A stretch of 11,136 bases of DNA, taken from Methanosarcinales archaeon (GTDB lineage Archaea > Halobacteriota > Syntropharchaeia > Alkanophagales > Methanospirareceae). A model generated the notes under the pieces. That model saw only the letters and a program-made list of their open reading frames with translations. It did no database searches and was not told the DNA's origin. Of the stretch, positions 6,825 through 11,136 are shown piece by piece. Position 1 is the first letter of the stretch, and each line of letters opens with the position of its first letter. The translations under genes were made by a program, and so were the position numbers. The DNA is taken from positions 1-11,136 of the forward strand of contig QMVO01000031.1 in the NCBI GenBank assembly GCA_003661125.1, written 5' to 3'.

Positions 6825-8252
6825 TCAGGAATAGAATTCCCTTACGCACTCCGGTTTCCTTCTCAGCAGGTCTTGAATACTTACAATGCCCACGGGCGAG
6901 CCATTTTCAACCACCGGCAGCCTTTTTATGCGCTTCTTCGCCACGAGCTTGCACGCTTCGTCCACCGATGCTTCCGGCGTGATGGTAACCAGAGGGGATG
7001 CCATTATCTCTTTCGCTTTTACTTCGCTTGCCCTCCTGTTCTTCAATAGAACCTTCAATGCCAGGTCGCGCTCAGTAATAATGCCTGCGGGTTCACCTTT
7101 TGAGGTTATCACCACGCTCCCTATCCCCAACCCTTTCATATCTTCTGCTATTTTAGTGACCAGCGTGTCTTCATCTTCGGTAACGATTGGACGAATCATT
7201 ATATCTCTGACGGCGATCTTCCCCTTTTCTCCCCTTTTTTCTCTCCTGAATAGAAAATATATCAGGCGGACTACCTGTTTGCATCTACTCGCCAAAAGCA
7301 TCGCTTCGGGATGGCTGTAAAATCGTTTTACACACCCTGGCTTCTTCGTCAGGATGTTTCTAACACTTACAAAACCGATGAGTTCTTCGTTCTCAATCAC
7401 CGGCAACCCTTTTATGCCCTTCTCTGCCATGAGTTCACATGCTTCCTCAACCGACGTTTGGGGCTCGATGGTAATCAAGGGGGAAGCCATTATCTCTTTC
7501 GCTTTTACTTCGCTTGCCCTCTTGTTCTTCAATAGAACCTTCAATGCCAGGTCGCGCTCAGTAATAATGCCTGCTGGTTTACCTTTTGAGGTTATCACCA
7601 CGCTCCCTATCCCCCGTTCTGCCATATCCTCCACTATCCTGGTGGCAAAAACCTCTTCGTCTTCACTGATAATCGAACGTGTCATTATATCTCTGACTTT
7701 CATCAAATCAACTCGCTTATGTGGATAGTTACCTCTGAGGGTTTCAACTCCCTCTCTCACATACAGCGTGAGTTCCTGAAAAGAAGTCATTCGTTTATGT
7801 CCCGGTTCCGAAAAGTCCTCATCCGCATCCAGGTCAAAAACGAGTTTATATCTGCCGGGACTCGGTGGTATGAAATCTAATATTGCCACGTTGCCCTTGT
7901 GGGTTGCCGTATATCTCCCCAAAAATCGCTGACCCGTATAAGCAGTCTTGAACAGCGAAGCGAACTCCATAAATGACCTCTCCTCACTGAACAAAATATT
8001 TCCTCCGTGATCGGCGATTGACAACCTGTAGAGGTTGAATCGAAGACCGATGGAGGGTTCGTATTCGTACCACTTCACCGTTTCACTAAATCTGAAAACG
8101 AGCCCTATTCGGCACCATTTCTGAACGGTTGTGATTTTAAAAGAGCAAGATATCTTTATCTTTCCATCCTTTTTATTGGCTTCAACCCTCGCCACTTCTC
8201 TTCCCGTTGATAATACTTTCCTCTCAGGTCTTATAAAGCTGGAGACGACCAT
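6825..8252 (-). CDS. Four-CBS-domain protein with a novel beta-rich N-terminal domain
   Basis: This 475-residue soluble protein has two CBS pairs, domains that usually bind adenine nucleotides (AMP, ADP, ATP or SAM) to regulate a partner. The four CBS motifs lie at about 185-242, 250-303, 347-404 and 412-465, and the second pair repeats the first with a period of 162 residues. Nucleotide-type G-h-x-T/S-x-x-D motifs are intact in CBS1 (GIITERD, T231/D234), CBS3 (T393/D396) and CBS4 (GIVSIQD, S458/D461). In CBS2 the aspartate is asparagine N299. Both pairs end in KKPGCVKRFYS/RKPECVREFYS. Residues 1-170 are a separate, probably beta-sandwich domain (note PPSPGRYKLVFDLDADEDF at 129-147) that I cannot name. 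The linker (304-345) is basic and hydrophobic. The start overlaps the upstream membrane-protein gene by 29 bases. No ribosome binding site is seen, but an A/T-rich ATTATAT lies ~30 bases upstream. It probably regulates, or is cotranscribed with, the membrane proteins. Confidence 0.88.
   Translation of the reverse strand: MVVSSFIRPERKVLSTGREVARVEANKKDGKIKISCSFKITTVQKWCRIGLVFRFSETVKWYEYEPSIGLRFNLYRLSIADHGGNILFSEERSFMEFASLFKTAYTGQRFLGRYTATHKGNVAILDFIPPSPGRYKLVFDLDADEDFSEPGHKRMTSFQELTLYVREGVETLRGNYPHKRVDLMKVRDIMTRSIISEDEEVFATRIVEDMAERGIGSVVITSKGKPAGIITERDLALKVLLKNKRASEVKAKEIMASPLITIEPQTSVEEACELMAEKGIKGLPVIENEELIGFVSVRNILTKKPGCVKRFYSHPEAMLLASRCKQVVRLIYFLFRREKRGEKGKIAVRDIMIRPIVTEDEDTLVTKIAEDMKGLGIGSVVITSKGEPAGIITERDLALKVLLKNRRASEVKAKEIMASPLVTITPEASVDEACKLVAKKRIKRLPVVENGSPVGIVSIQDLLRRKPECVREFYS
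7000..7128 (-). repeat. Direct repeat copy 1 within the CBS gene
   Basis: This 129-base block matches 7486-7614 with only three differences. It encodes the end of CBS3 and the start of CBS4. The repeat distance is 486 bases (162 codons). The sequence on either side is much more diverged, which suggests gene conversion or a recent partial duplication. Confidence 0.85.
7486..7614 (-). repeat. Direct repeat copy 2 within the CBS gene
   Basis: This is the partner of the block at 7000-7128, encoding the end of CBS1 and the start of CBS2. Two of the three base differences change the protein (Lys225 versus Glu387, Lys244 versus Arg406). Confidence 0.85.
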
Positions 8253-9213
8253 GACTCTTATAACTTTTCCGTGCCGGTACGATATAATTCTCGTATGCCT
8301 TTACTAAATGCTTCGCTAATAGTATTGTCAAGCAATAAAACAGCACTAACATTACATATCTCACATTCCTGAAAAGGATATCCAGCGGCTGCGGCACGTA
8401 TGTCTCCCCCACTCCTCCCATAATTCTTTCTATCAATTCATACCACCTCAGTCCATAATAAAAAATGGCGTAAATGTTTATCGCGCAAAGCCCAAAGGCT
8501 ATTCCCTGAATAGCTCTGGTCAAATCCATCCTGTGTTTTACTTTCAGAGACAGAGCGCATAAATATCCGAAGAGGAACCAGCCGATTATGACGAGCGAAA
8601 TACCCGAGACCGTGCTTTCCCAGAAGGTTATAACGTTGTCGATGGCTATCACTACCCGCCATAAAATCGCCGCCGCTATGATTAGCACCAATGTTCTAAC
8701 ATGCGTCATCGCCATGAATACGGCTTCTTTTATGTTCTTCGCTCGTCTCTTCTTACCCGGTCTTTCTTTGATTAGCAGTCTGTACTTCTCGTGCATCCCT
8801 CTCAGGTATCGCGCCGTGCCAATTATTATGCAATAATACATCACGAAGATGACATATCTCAAATCTCGATAAATAAAATCTCGTGGCACAGAAACTTCTA
8901 CATGCAGGAAGCCATGCCATCGCATTCCATAATAAATCATGATGTAGAAGTTCAGCACGAGCACACTAAGGGCGATACCGCGATAAATCCTGTTTGACAC
9001 CGGCCACTCCGTTGGTTTCACACTCATTGAATACAGGTGTGCAAAGACGAGCCAGCCAATTATGAACAGACTTACACCCGAACAGGCACTTTCCCATGGA
9101 CTTATTTCTTCATCCGCACTTACTGCCGCTCGCCATAAGAATGCTATACCATCCACTACTATTAGTATCCTCGCATCGGTCAGTACCCAGAATAAAAAAT
9201 CCCTCTTATCCAT
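8224..9213 (-). CDS. Eight-helix membrane protein with internal duplication, paralog A
   Basis: This 329-residue integral membrane protein of unknown function is built from two homologous halves (about 10-155 and 168-318), each with four predicted helices: near 14-32, 45-62, 77-97, 117-134, then 174-191, 203-222, 237-256, 285-302. Each half carries the same signature: LWR at the end of the first helix (R28, R186), a short loop with D, then WES (40-42, 198-200), SG, a second helix with GW, then N-x-Y-x3-YY-x-(M/L)RW, and R(D/N)-x-RY before the fourth helix. These charged and aromatic residues at helix ends are likely functional. The linker between halves is basic (RPGKKRRAKN). The gene lies 81 bases after its paralog at 9295-10254 and overlaps the CBS gene by 29 bases. 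A TATA-like sequence 22-31 bases before the ATG, with no clear ribosome binding site, suggests a leaderless transcript. I cannot match it to a named transporter or channel family. Confidence 0.85.
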   Translation of the reverse strand: MDKRDFLFWVLTDARILIVVDGIAFLWRAAVSADEEISPWESACSGVSLFIIGWLVFAHLYSMSVKPTEWPVSNRIYRGIALSVLVLNFYIMIYYGMRWHGFLHVEVSVPRDFIYRDLRYVIFVMYYCIIIGTARYLRGMHEKYRLLIKERPGKKRRAKNIKEAVFMAMTHVRTLVLIIAAAILWRVVIAIDNVITFWESTVSGISLVIIGWFLFGYLCALSLKVKHRMDLTRAIQGIAFGLCAINIYAIFYYGLRWYELIERIMGGVGETYVPQPLDILFRNVRYVMLVLFYCLTILLAKHLVKAYENYIVPARKSYKSHGRLQLYKT

Positions 9214-9234
9214 CTATCCATTAAAGCGCCAGAC

Positions 9235-9244
9235 ATTTTTAAAG
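9235..9244 (-). promoter_or_regulatory. TATA-like element before membrane paralog A
   Basis: On the minus strand CTTTAAAAAT lies 22-31 bases upstream of the ATG at 9213. This spacing fits an archaeal promoter with a leaderless or very short-leader mRNA. Confidence 0.35.
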
Positions 9245-9249
9245 TGGAT

Positions 9250-9255
9250 AAAAAA
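9250..9255 (-). terminator. Possible T-tract terminator after membrane paralog B
   Basis: A run of six T on the minus strand (CCGTTTTTTATCC) lies about 40 bases downstream of the stop at 9295. Archaeal transcription commonly ends at such T-tracts without a stem. It would separate paralog B from paralog A transcripts only partly; read-through is possible. Confidence 0.3.
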
Positions 9256-9294
9256 CGGACTTTGTGTAAATCTGCGCAATACAAATAAAAGATA

Positions 9295-10254
9295 CTATTC
9301 CTTGTACTCCTTCTCCCCCTTTTTAATCAAGAACTCACACTCCTCTGATGCCCTTTCCAGATATTTAGATAACACTATTGACGTGCAAAAAAATATCGTT
9401 AACATAAAATATCTTATATCGCGGAAGACGAAATCCAGTGGCACCAATGCTTCTTCCAAGAGAGGCATCATGAATATTAATATATACCACCGCATTCCGT
9501 AATAAACGAGGACATAGAAATTTACACAGAATAAAGCAAAAGCGATCCCCTGATAGATCCTTGCAACGCTTGGTCTGATGGTTCTCACTGCCAATGAACT
9601 TATGTAGCCCAGGAGGACCCAACCCAGTATGAAAAGAATTATGCCCGAGCACATACTCTCCCACAGTGCTATTTGCTTGTCGAAACTTATGACCGCACGC
9701 CATAAAAATACCAAGCCCAATATCACTATTACCGTCCGTTCATCCGTTAATATCCTGAATATTGATTCCGCAGCACTCACTCTTCGCATCTCCGGCATCT
9801 TTTCGGTTAACAGGATATAATTATCGTGCATTTTCCTTAGATACCCCGTCGCCCACACTAATCCACAATACGCCAGCACTAACGCGACGTATCTCAGGTC
9901 TCTGAGAAGAAAATCCCGCGGCGCATAAATTTCAGTTTCGGTCATTAATTTATACCATCGCATCGCATAGTAAACGAGAACGTAAACATTCAAGGCGCTT
10001 ACGCTAATGGCAATCCCCTGAGCAAGCTTATTCGAAATTATCCAGCTCGTCTCCCTCTTGGACAGATGATAGAGATAACCGAAGATGAACCAGCCCAGTG
10101 CGATGAGAACAACACCTGAGCACACACTTTCCCAAAGCGCTATCTCTCTGTCAATGCTTATAGTCGCCCGCCATAAAACCAGCACAACCACCATCACTCC
10201 CAGAATTCGCCAATCCCTTATCGCCGTCTCGACGGAAATCTTATCGGTGCCCAT
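9295..10254 (-). CDS. Eight-helix membrane protein with internal duplication, paralog B
   Basis: This 319-residue membrane protein is a clear paralog of the product of 8224-9213, with the same two-half, eight-helix plan. Helices lie at about 16-33, 46-62, 80-97, 119-137, 174-190, 203-222, 237-255 and 279-297. The signature is more regular here than in paralog A: LWRATISIDREIALWES at 27-43 and LWRAVISFDKQIALWES at 184-200, each followed by SG and GW, then VYVLVYYAMRW (90-100) or FYVLVYYGMRW (246-256), and RDLRY (118-122) or RDIRY (278-282). The C-terminal tail is charged (KKGEKEYKE). The start is ATG at 10254, with a G-rich AAGGGGGAT about 12 bases upstream and a TATA-like TTTATAAG about 40 bases upstream. 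It is probably the first gene of a leftward group with paralog A and the CBS gene. The function is not recognised; channel, transporter and signalling roles are all possible. Confidence 0.85.
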   Translation of the reverse strand: MGTDKISVETAIRDWRILGVMVVVLVLWRATISIDREIALWESVCSGVVLIALGWFIFGYLYHLSKRETSWIISNKLAQGIAISVSALNVYVLVYYAMRWYKLMTETEIYAPRDFLLRDLRYVALVLAYCGLVWATGYLRKMHDNYILLTEKMPEMRRVSAAESIFRILTDERTVIVILGLVFLWRAVISFDKQIALWESMCSGIILFILGWVLLGYISSLAVRTIRPSVARIYQGIAFALFCVNFYVLVYYGMRWYILIFMMPLLEEALVPLDFVFRDIRYFMLTIFFCTSIVLSKYLERASEECEFLIKKGEKEYKE

Positions 10255-10293
10255 TTATTCAAAAATCCCCCTTACTCTGTTTAGACTTTTATT

Positions 10294-10301
10294 CTTATAA
10301 A
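10294..10301 (-). promoter_or_regulatory. TATA-like element before membrane paralog B
   Basis: On the minus strand TTTATAAG lies about 40-47 bases upstream of the ATG at 10254. A start site 25 bases downstream would fall just before the G-rich ribosome binding site at about 10266-10274, so the geometry is coherent. Confidence 0.5.
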
Positions 10302-10492
10302 CACCTATGGATAAGGGTATATAAATACATTTCCATTTTTTTCGTGGGGGACGGAGCTATCCATTATCGAATTCAAAAAATACCTTTTGATAATTTCCAC
10401 GGCGACAACCACTTTCTATTTAGTTTTTGAGGGATGGAGCTTCCAAAGATGGGTATAAGAAAGTAACAAATATAAGGGAGGGATGATGATAT

Positions 10493-10564
10493 ATGTGGGA
10501 AGAGGTAATGGTAGGGGTTATAATAGCATTTGGACTTGCTAAATGCATACGAAGCCATGCATAA
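10493..10564 (+). CDS. Possible 23-residue hydrophobic mini-protein
   Basis: A tiny frame, MWEEVMVGVIIAFGLAKCIR plus SHA, carries a short hydrophobic stretch. It is preceded by GGGAGGGAT at 10476-10484, about 9 bases before the ATG, and by an A/T-rich AAATATAAG. Its end overlaps the next tiny frame by 8 bases. It may be a real small membrane peptide, the broken start of a former small gene, or chance. Confidence 0.25.
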   Translation: MWEEVMVGVIIAFGLAKCIRSHA

Positions 10565-10646
10565 AATAAGGTCGAACCCTGTTAATAACAGGAAAGCTGA
10601 ACTATTAGAGAAACTAAAGAGACGAGAAATTAGTTATGAAGATTAA
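10557..10646 (+). CDS. Possible 29-residue mini-protein or gene remnant
   Basis: This frame overlaps the previous one by 8 bases and reads MHKIRSNPVNNRKAELLEKL followed by KRREISYED. The AELLEKLKRREISYED part resembles the helical segment of small archaeal proteins in which more helix normally follows, so it may be a truncated or frameshifted remnant whose first part is the frame at 10493. Low confidence; the length alone could arise by chance. Confidence 0.22.
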   Translation: MHKIRSNPVNNRKAELLEKLKRREISYED

Positions 10647-10686
10647 ATATCCATGTTTTCCCCATAATTGTACTCACACTGATAAG

Positions 10687-11136
10687 CTAAGCCAGCCACC
10701 CATGTATCAGCATAGCAATTAAATATAACGCGAAAAAGAGAAGAACCAACAGCACTCCAGTTCCGATGCTCATTCGCTCCATGGGTTCTTCCGCCGGTCG
10801 CATCTTTACTTCTCTAAGGTCTTTCTCATAATGCCTGTATGCCGGTTGTATTACCAGGTCGTAAACGGAAACAAAAGGTTTCAGTAGTCCTATGCCTATC
10901 GTGTCCTCCGCCATTCTTATTCCCCGTATTGGATTCTTGCCGAAGGTGATGAGAGAATACGCAATTCTCAGTACCACCTTCTCCACTCTAATCGCAAAAC
11001 CCAACAATGGATTCTCACAGAACCATATAACCCTCCTGCCCGCCTTTCTATACAGGTGATCAAAGTCAAGGGTTATCTTCTCATGAGGTGCGAAGTATCC
11101 CAGCATGAAGAACAGGAAGAGCGTCATCAGCACCAG
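10687..11136 (-). CDS. C-terminus of a second extended MrpD-like antiporter subunit (partial)
   Basis: This frame is open to the right edge of the window, so the 5' part of the gene is missing; about 149 C-terminal residues are visible and the stop is TAG at 10687-10689. The residues match the C-terminal extension of the 613-residue antiporter subunit at 3909-5750. CENPLLGFAIRVEKVVLRIA corresponds to CEGPLMAFGAGVDRRVMRVA, NPIRGIRMAEDTIG to NPAGAARIVKDTIG, and both end with a charged stretch and a final helix (GTGVLLVLLFFALYLIAMLI here). It therefore encodes a paralog, probably part of a second antiporter locus running leftward from beyond the window. No counterpart of the 81-residue gene is seen downstream of it. 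The antiporter core itself cannot be judged from this fragment. Confidence 0.85.
   Translation of the reverse strand: MVLMTLFLFFMLGYFAPHEKITLDFDHLYRKAGRRVIWFCENPLLGFAIRVEKVVLRIAYSLITFGKNPIRGIRMAEDTIGIGLLKPFVSVYDLVIQPAYRHYEKDLREVKMRPAEEPMERMSIGTGVLLVLLFFALYLIAMLIHGWLA

Larger units (their letters stand above)
10255..10686. other. Intergenic region between paralog B and the right-edge antiporter gene
   Basis: These 432 bases hold no sizeable gene. They contain the promoter of paralog B (10294-10301, with another TATA-like string GTATATAAATAC near 10318-10329), two tiny plus-strand frames at 10493-10646, and a short inverted repeat CCTGTT/AACAGG at 10578-10592. ATGGATA at 10307-10313 and TATCCAT at 10358-10364 form a 7-base inverted repeat around the second TATA-like string. 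I see no tRNA, rRNA or CRISPR repeat. Confidence 0.5.

Noticed and set aside
6886..7728. Two similar plus-strand frames (6886-7320 and 7354-7728)
   Set aside because: They resemble each other only because they are antisense to the duplicated CBS pairs.
10373..10558. 61-residue minus-strand frame
   Set aside because: It has no ribosome binding site, an odd Tyr/Ser/Pro-rich composition and no recognisable motif; it lies in an A/T-rich spacer.
10481..10610. Possible C/D-box small RNA starting at ATGATGA (10483-10489)
   Set aside because: The nearest CTGA is more than 110 bases away and no C'/D' pair lies between them, far longer than archaeal C/D RNAs.

Overview
The window looks like a piece of an archaeal chromosome, probably from an anaerobic euryarchaeote-type lineage. 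The evidence is A/T-rich TATA-like elements 20-45 nt upstream of several starts (5771-5780, 6523-6534, 9235-9244, 10294-10301), strong GGAGGT(GA) Shine-Dalgarno sites in the operon, a four-CBS protein and a short coiled-coil protein of a kind common in archaea. A methanogen or methane-oxidising relative such as ANME-1 is a guess from overall style; no marker gene in the window proves it.

Region 1-571 has no intact gene. It holds a decayed minus-strand transposase N-terminus and a strong small hairpin. Region 572-6062 is a plus-strand operon of energy-coupling membrane proteins: three different proton-conducting antiporter subunits (MrpD/NuoL/M/N superfamily; 511, 516 and 613 residues), with an 80-residue two-helix protein between the second and third and an 81-residue single-helix protein after the third. 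Overlaps and gaps are tiny (-4, +5 and +6 nt), so the first four genes are certainly cotranscribed; the last has its own TATA-like element. No redox subunits and no recognisable MrpB/C/E/F/G partners are present.

Region 6163-10254 is all on the minus strand. From its 5' end it holds two paralogous eight-helix membrane proteins of unknown function (10254-9295 and 9213-8224), each made of two homologous four-helix halves. They are followed by a CBS-domain protein (8252-6825) whose start overlaps the second membrane gene by 29 nt. The CBS protein has an unrecognised beta-rich N-terminal domain and two CBS pairs, part of whose DNA is nearly identical. Downstream are a coiled-coil gene (6501-6163) and a degenerate 70-bp copy of part of it (6690-6621).

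At the right edge (11136-10687, minus strand) is the C-terminus of a second copy of the extended 613-residue antiporter subunit. Two related antiporter loci therefore face each other across the CBS/membrane-protein block. The most unusual content is the repeated membrane-protein family with its linked nucleotide-sensing CBS protein, set between two antiporter loci; a role in sensing energy charge or controlling ion flux is only an inference.
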